Positions 8,447 to 17,382 of a stretch of 64,000 bases of DNA are shown here, in pieces (position 1 is the stretch's first letter; each line of letters begins with the position of its first letter). This stretch comes from Shimia sp049116215. GTDB taxonomy: Bacteria; Pseudomonadota; Alphaproteobacteria; Rhodobacterales; Rhodobacteraceae. Both the position numbers and the translations under genes were made by a program. The DNA is taken from NCBI RefSeq assembly GCF_049116215.1, contig NZ_JAGDZB010000005.1:248001-312000 (forward strand). The letters run 5' to 3'. The notes under the pieces were generated by a model. The model had not been told where the DNA came from. It did no database searches and saw only the letters and a list, made by a program, of their open reading frames with translations.

Positions 8447-9954
8447 GAGTTCCCGCTGCCGGTGAACCGCGCGGCGTCGGCAGCGGCGCGGCGGATGGCG
8501 TTGGATTTGTGCACGGTCTCCATGTATTCCGCTTCCGGGTCGCTGTCATAGACAACGCCGCCACCGGCCTGAATGTAGAGTTTTTGGTCTTTCACAATCG
8601 CTGTGCGGAGCGCGATACAGATGTCCATGTCGCCACCGGAGCTGAAGTAGCCCACGCCACCGCCGTAGATGCCGCGTTTCTCTGGCTCTAGCTCGTCGAT
8701 GATTTCCATCGCGCGCACTTTCGGCGCACCTGAAACGGTGCCCGCAGGCATACCCGCAAAGAAGGCATCCAGCGCGTCTTTGTCTTCCGCCAATTCGCCG
8801 ACCACGTTGGAGACGATGTGCATCACGTGGCTGTAGCGCTCGATGATGAATTTCTCGGTGGGGCGCACGGTGCCGATCCTGGAGACACGGCCAGTATCAT
8901 TGCGGCCCAGATCCAAAAGCATGAGGTGCTCGGCGAGCTCTTTCTTATCCGCCAAGAGATCCTCTTCGAGCGCCTTGTCCTCTTCAGGCGTGGCGCCACG
9001 GGGGCGGGTGCCTGCGATGGGACGGATGGTGACTTCGTTGCCAAAGACCCGCACGAGGATTTCCGGACTTGCACCAACAACCTGAAACCCACCGAAGTTG
9101 AAGTAGAACATGAACGGTGATGGGTTGGTGCGGCGCAGGGAGCGGTAGAGCGCAAAGGGTGGCTGCGGGAAGTCCTGCGTCCAGCGTTGGGCAGGCACCA
9201 CTTGGAAGATGTCGCCGGCCTTGATGTATTCCTTGGCCTTCTCCACTGCGGCCAGGTAGCCCTCTTTGGTGAAGTTGGAGACCGGTGCAGACACTTCGTG
9301 CGCCTCACCCAGATCACGCGCGGCCTGTGGCATGGCGCGTTCGAGATCGCGCACAGCGTCCATCACCCGTTCGGCTGCCTGCGCATAGGCGGCGCGGGCG
9401 GATTGGCCGTCGCTGAACCACGCGGGGGAGACCACGGTGACTTCGCCTTTCACACCATCCAGCACGGCCACCACAGAAGGGCGCAACATGCAGGCGTCGG
9501 GCAGGCCAAGCGGGTCCGGGTTGATGTTGGGCAGATGCTCTACCAGCCGGATCATGTCATAGCCGAGGTAGCCAAACAGACCGGCGGAGGCCTGTGGCAG
9601 GTCTTCGGGCAAGTCAATTTTGCTTTCGGCAATCAGGGCGCGCAGGTTGGCGAGCGGGTCGCCATCTTGCGCGGTGAAGCCATCGGGATCAAACCGCGCG
9701 GTGCGGTTGATGCGGCTTTCTGTGCCGTGGGTTTGCCAGATCAGATCGGGCTTCATGCCAATGATGGAATACCGTCCACGCACTTCGCCACCGGTCACAG
9801 ACTCCAGCATAAAGGCGTCTTTGTGGGCGCCGGTGAGCTTGAGCATGAGCGACACCGGGGTGTCGAGGTCGGCGGCGAGCCGCGTGTACACTACCTGATT
9901 TTCACCGGCCTCATAGGCTTTGGCAAAATCTTCAAACGAGGGAGTCAGGTCCAC
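8443..9954 (-). CDS. trpE: Anthranilate synthase component I
   Basis: 503 residues, normal for TrpE, which makes anthranilate from chorismate with ammonia supplied by TrpG. The chorismate-binding core is clear: 'GDIFQVVPAQRW', 'NPSPFMFYFNFGGF', 'RPIAGTRPRG', and the C-terminal 'GTVSGAPKVRAMEIIDELE' and 'IQAGGGVVYDSDPEAEYMET'. The start is GTG with an AAAGG site 8 bases upstream. It lies 15 bases after the PpiD-like gene. The usual partner trpG is not next to it; a VOC gene follows instead, so trpGDC must lie elsewhere. I saw no leader peptide or attenuator. Confidence 0.96.
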   Translation of the reverse strand: MDLTPSFEDFAKAYEAGENQVVYTRLAADLDTPVSLMLKLTGAHKDAFMLESVTGGEVRGRYSIIGMKPDLIWQTHGTESRINRTARFDPDGFTAQDGDPLANLRALIAESKIDLPEDLPQASAGLFGYLGYDMIRLVEHLPNINPDPLGLPDACMLRPSVVAVLDGVKGEVTVVSPAWFSDGQSARAAYAQAAERVMDAVRDLERAMPQAARDLGEAHEVSAPVSNFTKEGYLAAVEKAKEYIKAGDIFQVVPAQRWTQDFPQPPFALYRSLRRTNPSPFMFYFNFGGFQVVGASPEILVRVFGNEVTIRPIAGTRPRGATPEEDKALEEDLLADKKELAEHLMLLDLGRNDTGRVSRIGTVRPTEKFIIERYSHVMHIVSNVVGELAEDKDALDAFFAGMPAGTVSGAPKVRAMEIIDELEPEKRGIYGGGVGYFSSGGDMDICIALRTAIVKDQKLYIQAGGGVVYDSDPEAEYMETVHKSNAIRRAAADAARFTGSGNS

Positions 9955-9969
9955 CTTGGCGGCCTTTCT

Positions 9970-11811
9970 TTACTGGAAGTTCACGTGCACCGCGTTCAGT
10001 GCCTGTTGATTGATCTGTGTCGGATACATGCCTTGCAGCGCCTGCGCGTAGGCGGCAAAGACGTCCTGAGAGATGCCACTGGAAAGCTGTGCAGTGATTG
10101 CGGCCTTCAGAGATGTGATCTCCGGGTCATCGGTCGCGGGCTCGGTGATGGCATTCAGGCGCACCACAATCAGGCCTTCCGGGCTGTCCAGAGTGCGCAG
10201 TTCGCCCACTTCCATCTCAAAGATTTCGGAGAGGAATTCGGCAGGGGTGCCGGGCACAAATGCGGCGCGGTCCATCTCGACCTCTTCGTTGGCGGTGAAT
10301 CCAAAGGAGGTGAAGCTGGTGCCGTCGTTCAGGCGGGGCTTCAGGGTTTCGATCAGACCTTTGAGGGATTCAGTGTTGCGTTCGGCGGTGATGGCGGCAG
10401 CGGCGTCCTCAGCCACATCTTCCAAAGGTGCTGGCTGGCTTGGGGTTTCGCCTTCCAGACGCAGGGCAAAGATGCCGCCGTCCTCTAGCACTTCGATCTG
10501 CGGGAAGTCGTCTATGGTCACAGCGGAAGCGACGGCGCGGAAGCCCTCATAGCCGGCGAGATCATCCTCAGATGCAGGGTGCCAATTGAGAATGCCCAAT
10601 TCCATATCGGTTTCTTCAACCAGCTCTTCTAGCGTGGCGCCACCGGCAAGCAGGTCGTCGATGTTGCCGATTTGGGTGTCGATCAGACGGCGGGAGCGCT
10701 CTGCGGCAAGTTCTTCACGCAGCAGGTCTTTGGCTTCGTCAAAGGTGGTGGTCTGTGCGCCCAGGATGCCGTTCACGCGGAACAGGGCTGGGCCGAGGTT
10801 GGATGGGGCTGGACCCGCGATACCGTTGGCAGGTGCCAGGAAGACAGCTTCGCCCGCTGCGCCAAGATCCGCTTTGGTCACGTCGCCCAGATCCACATCG
10901 GAGAGGGTCAGGCCGCGGCCTTCGACCAGGCTGGTGAAGGTGGCGGTGCCGGCGGAGATCTGCTCCATCGCGGCTTGCGCGGCAGCGTCATCAGCAAAGG
11001 CCAGACGTTCGACCAGACGGCGCTCAGGACGGTTAAACTCGCTGTCACGCTCATCATAGAGTTTCTGCAGGGCGGCTTCGTCCACTTCGACCTGATCGAT
11101 GATCATTTCAGGCGACAGCCACGCGTAGGTGATCTGGCGGGTGGCGGGCAGCATGAAGCGGTCTTGGTTGTCGTTGTAGAAGGTTTCGATTTCCGCTTCG
11201 GTTGGGGCGGCAACAGCGGTGGTCAGGTTGTCCGCGGTCAGTTGGGACCAGGTGAAGTCACGCTCTTCGGCAACAAATTTGATCACGGTGTCGGCGTAGA
11301 CGTCGGGCATCACCAGGCCGGACACCACGGCGCCTTGCAACAAGGAGCGCACGGTGTCTTCGCGCACGCTGTCCTCAAATTCGGATTCGTTCATACCGGC
11401 CTGATCGATGGCGAAAGCGTAAGCGTCGCGGTCAAAGGAGCCGTCGAGACCTTGGAAGGATGGAATATTCATCAATTCCTGACGCAGGTTTTCGTCGCCA
11501 ATCGAGATGCCGAGGCGTTTGTTTTCTGCGTCCAAAGAGCGGGTGGTGGAGAGGCGGGAGAGCACCATGCGGTCAATGCCAAAGGCTTGGGCCTGGGCAA
11601 AGGGCAGGGACTGACCGGTCTGGGCCTCAAGCGCGCGCAGCTCTTCTTGCAGGGCGCGGGCGTAATCGTCGACCGAAATGTCTTCGTCACCGACGGTCCC
11701 AACGGAGCGCACGGTGCCGGTGAGGCTGGTTGCGCCAAAACCGCCTAAGCCCAGAATGAGCAGGCCCATGAGAATCCAGACCGCTGTTTTGGAGGTTTTG
11801 CTCTGCGCCAT
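9970..11811 (-). CDS. PpiD-like peptidyl-prolyl isomerase (SurA N-terminal type)
   Basis: 613 residues. A single membrane anchor at about residues 10-29 is followed by a SurA_N-like region with SQ/E-rich helices ('DDYARALQEELRALEAQTG'), then a parvulin-like rotamase region around 250-370 and a second PPIase-like region toward the C-terminus. PpiD proteins are periplasmic foldases anchored at the Sec translocon that help outer-membrane and secreted proteins fold. The parvulin domain looks divergent, so chaperone rather than isomerase activity may dominate. The gene sits just upstream of trpE, a common arrangement in Rhodobacteraceae (from memory). Confidence 0.88.
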   Translation of the reverse strand: MAQSKTSKTAVWILMGLLILGLGGFGATSLTGTVRSVGTVGDEDISVDDYARALQEELRALEAQTGQSLPFAQAQAFGIDRMVLSRLSTTRSLDAENKRLGISIGDENLRQELMNIPSFQGLDGSFDRDAYAFAIDQAGMNESEFEDSVREDTVRSLLQGAVVSGLVMPDVYADTVIKFVAEERDFTWSQLTADNLTTAVAAPTEAEIETFYNDNQDRFMLPATRQITYAWLSPEMIIDQVEVDEAALQKLYDERDSEFNRPERRLVERLAFADDAAAQAAMEQISAGTATFTSLVEGRGLTLSDVDLGDVTKADLGAAGEAVFLAPANGIAGPAPSNLGPALFRVNGILGAQTTTFDEAKDLLREELAAERSRRLIDTQIGNIDDLLAGGATLEELVEETDMELGILNWHPASEDDLAGYEGFRAVASAVTIDDFPQIEVLEDGGIFALRLEGETPSQPAPLEDVAEDAAAAITAERNTESLKGLIETLKPRLNDGTSFTSFGFTANEEVEMDRAAFVPGTPAEFLSEIFEMEVGELRTLDSPEGLIVVRLNAITEPATDDPEITSLKAAITAQLSSGISQDVFAAYAQALQGMYPTQINQQALNAVHVNFQ

Positions 11812-11918
11812 GTCCGATGTCCGCCCTGTAATCGTTCAAGTTTCTTCTGCGAAGGTCTACGCGGTTGGGGCAGGGGGGGCAAGCATGATTGGCCTGTCCC
11901 GCCTGTGTTGTGTGTGCG

Positions 11919-13094
11919 TCAGGCTTTGACTGTGGCGAGACGGGCAAAAAGGTCACCGATTCCGGCGCGGTCGACGTTGGCAAAGGCGATGCGCAGGGTG
12001 TCTTTGCCCGCCTGATCGCCCTCCGGCGTGAACATGGTGCCGGGCAGGGTCAGGATGCCGTGGCTTTGCACCAGTTGCTGCGCCAGTTGGTCCGACGGCA
12101 GGTCAAACGGATGCTTCATGTAAGCGAAGTAAGCGCCTGCGCCCTGTAGCTCCCAGCCTTGGTCGGTGAGCTGTCGCAGGTTGTCGGTGATCGCGGCGCG
12201 GCGGTCGAGGATTTCGGCGCGTTCGCCAGCGAGCCATTGGCTGAGGTTTTGCATGCCCCAGAGCGCGGCGTGCTGTCCGAGCTGGTTGGGGCAAATGGTG
12301 ACCGTGTCGAGGAATTTCTCGGCTTCAGCCAATAGCTCCACGCTGCCCACCATGGCGCCCACGCGATGGCCGGTGAGGCGGTAGGCTTTGGAGAAGGAAT
12401 AGAGCTGCACCAGCGTGTCCTGCCAGTCCGGGTCGCCAAAGAGGTCGTGCGGCGCGCCGGTGCGGCTGTCAAAGTCGCGGTAGGTTTCATCCACGATCAG
12501 GCGTATGCCGCGAGACTTGGCAAGCGCGTACATGGCGCGCACAAGCTCTGCCGGGTATTCGACGCCGCCGGGGTTGTTAGGCGTGACCAGGACAATGGCG
12601 CGGGTGCGCTCTGTGATCAGGGCGGCGGCGTGTTCCGGGTCTGGCAGGAGGTGGGCGTCGGTGGGCAAGGGCACGGCGGTGACGCCCTGCATGTCGAGCC
12701 ACATTTTGTGATTGAAGTACCAAGGGGTTGGCAGAATGACTTCGTCGCCTTCTCCGGCGATGGCGGTAAGAGTGGCGCAGAAGGCCTGGTTGCAGCCAGA
12801 GGTGATGGCGACTTGGGTGGGAGCGATCTCGCCCGCGTAGGCGGCGGACCATTGCGCGGCGACTTCGGCGCGCAACTCAGGTAACCCCAGCACAGGGCCG
12901 TAGAGGTGGGCTTCGGGCTTGTTGAGTGCTGTGTCTGCGATGTGTTGCAGCAATGGCTCCGGTGGGGCGGCGACCGGGGCGGCTTGACTGACGTTGATCA
13001 GCGGGCGCTCCGGCGGAAAGGTCACGCCTTCAAGCCAACGGCGGGCTTCCATCACGGGTGGGGCAAAGGTGGCGGCGGTGCGGGTGAGGGTCAT
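11919..13094 (-). CDS. Class I/II pyridoxal-phosphate aminotransferase
   Basis: 391 residues of fold-type I aminotransferase. Motifs in order: 'ITSGCNQAFCATLTAIAGEG' (cofactor phosphate-binding region), 'VTPNNPGG', 'IVDETYRDFD' (Asp that binds the pyridine nitrogen) and 'SFSKAYRLTGHRVG' with the Schiff-base Lys near residue 234. Amino-donor specificity cannot be read from sequence. Transcribed on the minus strand downstream of the xanthine phosphoribosyltransferase terminator, so likely from its own promoter. Confidence 0.9.
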   Translation of the reverse strand: MTLTRTAATFAPPVMEARRWLEGVTFPPERPLINVSQAAPVAAPPEPLLQHIADTALNKPEAHLYGPVLGLPELRAEVAAQWSAAYAGEIAPTQVAITSGCNQAFCATLTAIAGEGDEVILPTPWYFNHKMWLDMQGVTAVPLPTDAHLLPDPEHAAALITERTRAIVLVTPNNPGGVEYPAELVRAMYALAKSRGIRLIVDETYRDFDSRTGAPHDLFGDPDWQDTLVQLYSFSKAYRLTGHRVGAMVGSVELLAEAEKFLDTVTICPNQLGQHAALWGMQNLSQWLAGERAEILDRRAAITDNLRQLTDQGWELQGAGAYFAYMKHPFDLPSDQLAQQLVQSHGILTLPGTMFTPEGDQAGKDTLRIAFANVDRAGIGDLFARLATVKA

Positions 13095-13120
13095 TGGTCA
13101 GTCTCTCAGGCAAAAGCGGG

Positions 13121-13155
13121 CAAAAGAAAACCGCAGCGAGGGGCCTCGCTGCGGT
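13121..13155 (-). terminator. Rho-independent terminator of gpt
   Basis: Perfect 11-bp stem ACCGCAGCGAG/CTCGCTGCGGT with a 4-nt loop (13130-13155). Read on the minus strand it runs into TTTTCTTTT, about 50 bases past the gpt stop. Confidence 0.88.
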
Positions 13156-13203
13156 CCGAAGAATGCGGTTTGTGATGTGGGGCAAGCCCACCAACCGGTG
13201 CGA

Positions 13204-13722
13204 TCAATCGGTGCCGCGATAAGGCTCGACGTATTGCAACGCCATGTCCCACGGGAAGAAGATCCAGGTGTCCTGGCTCACGCCGGTGATGAAGGTGTCG
13301 ACCATCGGCTCGCCGGCAGGTTTGGCGTAGACGGTGGCGAAATGCGCTTTGGGGTAGAGCTGACGCACCAATTCGAGAGTTTTACCGGAATCCACCAGAT
13401 CGTCCACGATCAGGATGCCTTCGCCGTCGCCCATCAGCTCGGCATCAGGGCTTTTGAGAACCTGCGCCTCACGCTGTTTGTCCTGCGCGCCGCCACCGGA
13501 GTAGTAAGATTTCACGGAAATTGTGTCGACGGTGCGGATGTCGAGTTCACGGCTGACGATCATCGCCGGCGCCATGCCGCCACGGGTGATGGCCACAACA
13601 GCTTTCCATGCGCCGTCATCAGGGCCTTTGCCGTCCAGACGCCAAGCCAGCGCGCGGCTGTCGCGGTGGATTTGATCCCAGCTGATGTGGAAGCCTTTTT
13701 CGTGTGGCAGACGCTCGCTCAT
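13204..13722 (-). CDS. gpt: Xanthine phosphoribosyltransferase
   Basis: 172 residues, type I phosphoribosyltransferase. The PRPP loop 'ILIVDDLVDSGKTLELVR' lies near residues 102-119, and an 'AITRGGMAPAMIVSRELD' segment near 43-60 matches Gpt. C-terminal 'DTWIFFPWDMALQYVEPY' agrees with XPRTase. It salvages xanthine (and guanine) to XMP/GMP. It is followed by its own strong terminator, so the transcript is probably monocistronic. Confidence 0.93.
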   Translation of the reverse strand: MSERLPHEKGFHISWDQIHRDSRALAWRLDGKGPDDGAWKAVVAITRGGMAPAMIVSRELDIRTVDTISVKSYYSGGGAQDKQREAQVLKSPDAELMGDGEGILIVDDLVDSGKTLELVRQLYPKAHFATVYAKPAGEPMVDTFITGVSQDTWIFFPWDMALQYVEPYRGTD

Positions 13723-13795
13723 GTGGACTCACCCCTTTGTCGCAGATTTCAGCCGTTCTAGCAGAACGCAAAGGCGGCGCAAACTGTTTGCGTGC

Positions 13796-14554
13796 CTACC
13801 AAGCGGTGACTTGGTATTTGTTGTCATCCACTGAGATCAATGGCGGGCGGCCGGTTTTGTCAAAAGCGTGGTAGGCGGGGGCAAGTTGCTGCCAGAAGTC
13901 TTCCCAACGGTGGCCGGAGGCCGCCGCCATACGTTGAGGGGTGGGGCGGAAGGGGAAGGCGTGCACGGGCACGGCAGCCAAACCGTTGTTCAGGGCGGCC
14001 TCGACGGCGACGTAGATTTCCTCGATCGCGGGATCGGTCATCGCGTAACACCCAACGGAGACGCAGTCGCCATGCACCATCAGGAAGCTGCCGGTGCGGT
14101 TGTGGCTGCGGTCAAAGCGATTGGGAAAGCCGAGATTGAAGGACATGTGGTAGCTGCTGTTTGGGTTTAAGGCGGATTTGGTGACCGTGTAGAACCCCTC
14201 AGGCGATTGGCGGTCGCCTTCCTTGAGTTTGGGACCAAGGCCGCCAGAATGGTTGCAGATCGGGTAGGTTTTGAACAGGGCGTAGGTGTCACTTGGGGTT
14301 TGCACCCAGAGCTCTAGCTCGCGTTCTTCCTTGAATATGCGGATGTAGATAGGGGCGCCTAGGGCGGCGTTGTGGATGGCAAAGCCTGTGCTCAGCATAG
14401 GTGTTTGACGGGCGCGCACCACGGCGATGTCATCGCGCGGCCAGATGGCCTCTTTGATTGGCGGCGGTATGTAATGAGGGCGGTAGAGTGCGAATATCCC
14501 CAAGGCGCTCGCGATGCAGAGCAAAAAGAAGAGAGCCTTGAGGAGTGTGCGCAT
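13796..14554 (-). CDS. L,D-transpeptidase family protein (YafK-like)
   Basis: 252 residues with one N-terminal membrane anchor or signal (residues 5-24). The YkuD-fold catalytic motif is 'HGDCVSVGCYAMT' near residues 155-170, with the catalytic Cys in SVGC. 'GDRQSPEGFYTV' upstream matches the substrate-groove motif. Related proteins (YafK/DpaA) act on peptidoglycan at meso-diaminopimelate residues, forming or cutting lipoprotein-peptidoglycan links in the periplasm; which reaction applies here cannot be told. The long C-terminal extension is typical of the YafK subgroup. Confidence 0.88.
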   Translation of the reverse strand: MRTLLKALFFLLCIASALGIFALYRPHYIPPPIKEAIWPRDDIAVVRARQTPMLSTGFAIHNAALGAPIYIRIFKEERELELWVQTPSDTYALFKTYPICNHSGGLGPKLKEGDRQSPEGFYTVTKSALNPNSSYHMSFNLGFPNRFDRSHNRTGSFLMVHGDCVSVGCYAMTDPAIEEIYVAVEAALNNGLAAVPVHAFPFRPTPQRMAAASGHRWEDFWQQLAPAYHAFDKTGRPPLISVDDNKYQVTAW

Positions 14555-14568
14555 GACCTGAGCGCGGC

Positions 14569-15183
14569 CTAGGTGGCCGCGATCTTGACACCCAGAGCCG
14601 CCAGAAGGCCGCCAAGGACGCGGTCAATCAGGTGCTTCAGGCCGATGTAGATTTTGCGGGTGCGGTCCAGCGAGAACAGCCGCGCCACGGAGGTGTTCCA
14701 GAGGAACTCGCCAAGGAAGATGCAGGCCAACAGCAGGGCCAGCGCCAATGGCGTTGCGTCGGTTGGCACGGTGCCGACAAAAACCGCGCCAAAGAACACG
14801 GCGGGCTTTGGGTTGGCCAGCTGGGTCCAGATGCCGAGGCGCAGGGCGGACAAAGGTGTCATCGCGGCCACTTCGGCTGCGTTGTCTTCCAATGGCTCAT
14901 CGGCGGAGCGCCACATTTTGACGGCCGTCCAGATCAGGAAGGCCGCGCCGCCGATTTTCAGAACAGTCAGCAGGAAAGGCGCGTATTCAAACAGCAGGGC
15001 AAGGCCAAAGAGGGCGGAAGCAGCCCAGAAGACCGCACCAAGGCCGATGCCCACAGACAGGGCTGCGCCGGTTTTCAGGCCTTGTTGAAGGCCTACGCGC
15101 GCAGCCATGAGCACGGCAGGGCCGGGGCTGACGGCTGCCATCAGGCAGAGAGAGACGGCAGCGATAAAGGCGGCGAGGCTCAT
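14569..15183 (-). CDS. LysE/RhtB family amino-acid exporter
   Basis: 204 residues with six predicted membrane segments. The N-terminal signature 'VSPGPAVLMAARVGLQQGLK' (residues about 18-37) and 'ANPKPAVFF' identify the LysE/RhtB translocator family, which exports amino acids or derivatives by cation antiport. The ATG overlaps the fabI stop by four bases, so it is translationally coupled to fabI, although no metabolic link is obvious. Substrate unknown. Confidence 0.9.
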   Translation of the reverse strand: MSLAAFIAAVSLCLMAAVSPGPAVLMAARVGLQQGLKTGAALSVGIGLGAVFWAASALFGLALLFEYAPFLLTVLKIGGAAFLIWTAVKMWRSADEPLEDNAAEVAAMTPLSALRLGIWTQLANPKPAVFFGAVFVGTVPTDATPLALALLLACIFLGEFLWNTSVARLFSLDRTRKIYIGLKHLIDRVLGGLLAALGVKIAAT

Positions 15184-15998
15184 TTGCGGCCCACCACGGC
15201 GTCAATGTCCGGCGCGTCGACGGCTTTCATGCCGACGATGTGATAGCCTGCGTCAACGTGCAGGTTTTCGCCTGTGACGCCGCTGCTGAGATCAGACAGC
15301 AGGTAGAGCGCGGAGTTGCCCACGTCCTCGAGGCTGACATTGCGGCGCAGAGGGGAGTTCAGCTCGTTCCATTTCATAATGTAGCGGAAGTCACCAATGC
15401 CCGAGGCTGCGAGGGTCTTGATTGGACCTGCGGAAATTGCGTTGACACGAATGCCGTCTTTTCCAAGGTCTTCGGCCAGGTATTTCACCGAGGCTTCCAG
15501 CGCGGCTTTGGCCACGCCCATGACGTTATAATGTGGCATCACCTGCTCGGCACCGTAGTAGGTGAGCGTCAGGGCGGAGCCGCCATCTGTCATCAGCTTC
15601 TCCGCGCGCTGCATCACAGCGGTGAAAGAGTAGACCGAGACATCCATGGTCATCAGGAAGTTGTCTTTTGAAGTGTCGACATAGCGCCCGCGCAGCTCGT
15701 TTTTGTCCGAGAAGCCAATGGCGTGCACGATGAAGTCGATTTTGCCCCATTTGGCTTCGATCTCGGCAAAGGCGGCATCAATGGAGGCTGCGTCAGAGAC
15801 ATCACAGTCGATCAGCGTGTCGACGTTTAGCTGTTCCGCCAGCGGGACCACGCGTTTCTTAAAAGCGTCGCCCATATAAGAGAAGGCCAGCTCGGCGCCG
15901 GCGTCGGCGCAGGCTTTGGCGATGCCCCAGGCAATAGACTTGTCGTTGGCAAGCCCCATAATTAGGCCGCGTTTGCCTGCCATGAGTTGATTTGACAT
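15180..15998 (-). CDS. fabI: Enoyl-[acyl-carrier-protein] reductase (NADH)
   Basis: 272 residues, short-chain dehydrogenase fold of FabI, which reduces trans-2-enoyl-ACP in the last step of each fatty-acid elongation cycle. The N-terminal 'GKRGLIMGLANDKSIAWGIA' is the FabI form of the nucleotide-binding loop. The active-site pair Tyr-x6-Lys is seen in 'YNVMGVAKAALEASVKYLA', and 'GIRVNAISAGPIKTLAASGI' follows. It is transcribed away from pdxH across a 124-base gap that must contain both promoters. A LysE-type gene is coupled downstream. Confidence 0.96.
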   Translation of the reverse strand: MSNQLMAGKRGLIMGLANDKSIAWGIAKACADAGAELAFSYMGDAFKKRVVPLAEQLNVDTLIDCDVSDAASIDAAFAEIEAKWGKIDFIVHAIGFSDKNELRGRYVDTSKDNFLMTMDVSVYSFTAVMQRAEKLMTDGGSALTLTYYGAEQVMPHYNVMGVAKAALEASVKYLAEDLGKDGIRVNAISAGPIKTLAASGIGDFRYIMKWNELNSPLRRNVSLEDVGNSALYLLSDLSSGVTGENLHVDAGYHIVGMKAVDAPDIDAVVGRK

Positions 15999-16122
15999 CC
16001 GGTGAACTCCGTCCCACTTGGTTATGCGTGACGTTTAGGCGATTGACCCTGTCGCATCAAGGTCTTCGCCAGCGCGCAATATGCCTAGCCTGAGAGGCTG
16101 GATGGTACATTTGGAGGCAGTG

Positions 16123-16728
16123 ATGAGCGAGAGATCAGGGATTTTTGCGGGCGAGAACCCGTTTGAAATTACACGGGCGTGGTTGGCAGAGGCCGAGAAG
16201 AGCGAGCCAAATGATGCCAATGCCATCGCCCTGTCGACGGTGGACGCAGAGGGCATGCCAAATTCCCGCATGGTGCTCTTGAAGGACATCGAGGATGCGG
16301 CGTTTGTGTTCTATACAAATTACGGCAGTGCCAAAGCGCAGGAACTGGATGGCGCAGGCAAGGCGTCTTTTGTGCTGCACTGGAAATCTTTGCGCCGCCA
16401 AATTCGGGTCAGAGGACACGTTATGCGGGAGGACGGTCCGCAGGCGGATGCATATTTTGAGTCGCGCAGTTTGAAGAGCAAGCTGGGTGCCTGGGCGTCG
16501 GAACAGTCTCAACCCCTAAGTTCGCGCACAGAATTAATGGCAAAAGTGGCAAAAATAACAGCCGCGCACGGAACCCATCCCAAGCGCCCGCCGTTCTGGG
16601 GTGGATACCGGCTTATTCCTGCCGAAATTGAATTTTGGGCGGATGGGGCGTTTCGGCTACACGACCGCTTCCGCTGGACCCGCGAAACCCCTGAAAAACC
16701 GTGGGAAATTCAGCGTCTTAACCCTTAA
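16123..16728 (+). CDS. pdxH: Pyridoxamine 5'-phosphate oxidase
   Basis: 201 residues from the ATG at 16123, chosen for its GGAGG site five bases upstream; an earlier in-frame start lacks one. This FMN-dependent enzyme converts pyridoxamine or pyridoxine phosphate to pyridoxal phosphate. Characteristic segments are 'GMPNSRMVLLKDIEDAAFVF', 'FVLHWKSLRRQIRVRGHV' and the C-terminal 'RLHDRFRWTRE', ending 'WEIQRLNP'. Full length for the family. Confidence 0.96.
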   Translation: MSERSGIFAGENPFEITRAWLAEAEKSEPNDANAIALSTVDAEGMPNSRMVLLKDIEDAAFVFYTNYGSAKAQELDGAGKASFVLHWKSLRRQIRVRGHVMREDGPQADAYFESRSLKSKLGAWASEQSQPLSSRTELMAKVAKITAAHGTHPKRPPFWGGYRLIPAEIEFWADGAFRLHDRFRWTRETPEKPWEIQRLNP

Positions 16729-16746
16729 TTAGTTAAAAATTATCGT

Positions 16747-16784
16747 GGCAAGCGCATGAAATGCATGGAAATTTTGCGCTTGCC
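16747..16784. repeat. Inverted repeat in the leader of the cold-shock gene
   Basis: Perfect 9-bp arms GGCAAGCGC (16747-16755) and GCGCTTGCC (16776-16784) flank a 20-nt AT-rich loop. It lies between pdxH and the two-domain cold-shock gene. It could be a leader hairpin affecting translation of the cold-shock mRNA, or part of a pdxH terminator, though no T-run follows. Confidence 0.4.
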
Positions 16785-16818
16785 GAAGTCGTCTTGATGC
16801 AGCACAGTCACGCAGATC

Positions 16819-17382
16819 ATGGGGATGATACAAACTAAGGTTGAGGCATTGAGTACTCTAGAAAATGACGTCACGCAGGTGATGGGCGTGGTGAAATGGT
16901 TCGATCCGGTCAAGGGATTCGGATTTATTGTTTCAGACGACGGTGGGCCGGATATTTTGTTGCACGCAAATGTGTTGCGCAACTTCGGTCAAAGCTCGGT
17001 TGCGGACGGGTCCGTAATTGACGTGTCCGTGCAAGTGACACAGCGGGGTGCACAGGCCGTCGAAGTGTTCAAAATCGAAGCACCGGAAACAGAAGTGCCT
17101 GTGGCGCTGTCTGATTTTGAAGGCATGGACCTGGATGACATTCGCGCCACGCCGCTGGAGCCAGCGCGGGTGAAGTGGTTCGACAAAGGCAAGGGCTTTG
17201 GCTTTGCCAATGTGTTTGGCCGCCCGGAAGATATTTTCCTGCACATCGAAGTTCTGCGCCGCTCAGGTCTGTCGGACCTGCAGCCCGGTGAAGCCTTGGC
17301 GCTGCGTGTGATCGACGGTAAACGTGGTCGCATGGCAACCGAGGTATTGGCGTGGGAAAACGCAGTTTTGGAAAACGACTAA
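16819..17382 (+). CDS. Tandem cold-shock domain protein
   Basis: 187 residues with two cold-shock domains: residues about 23-88 (with GVVKWFDPVKGFGFI) and about 114-180 (ARVKWFDKGKGFGFA). Both keep the RNP1 aromatic residues; RNP2 is present as ILLHANVL and IFLHIEVL. An acidic linker joins them. Two-domain cold-shock proteins are known in alphaproteobacteria such as Caulobacter and bind single-stranded nucleic acids as RNA chaperones. The start is uncertain among closely spaced ATGs at 16819 and 16825. The downstream DUF192 gene overlaps its end by 31 bases. Confidence 0.92.
   Translation: MGMIQTKVEALSTLENDVTQVMGVVKWFDPVKGFGFIVSDDGGPDILLHANVLRNFGQSSVADGSVIDVSVQVTQRGAQAVEVFKIEAPETEVPVALSDFEGMDLDDIRATPLEPARVKWFDKGKGFGFANVFGRPEDIFLHIEVLRRSGLSDLQPGEALALRVIDGKRGRMATEVLAWENAVLEND

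Noticed and set aside
9187..11748. Long plus-strand frames opposite trpE and the PpiD-like gene (433 and 358 residues).
   Set aside because: Low-complexity His/Gly/Gln-rich translations, typical antisense shadows; the minus-strand genes have clear family motifs.
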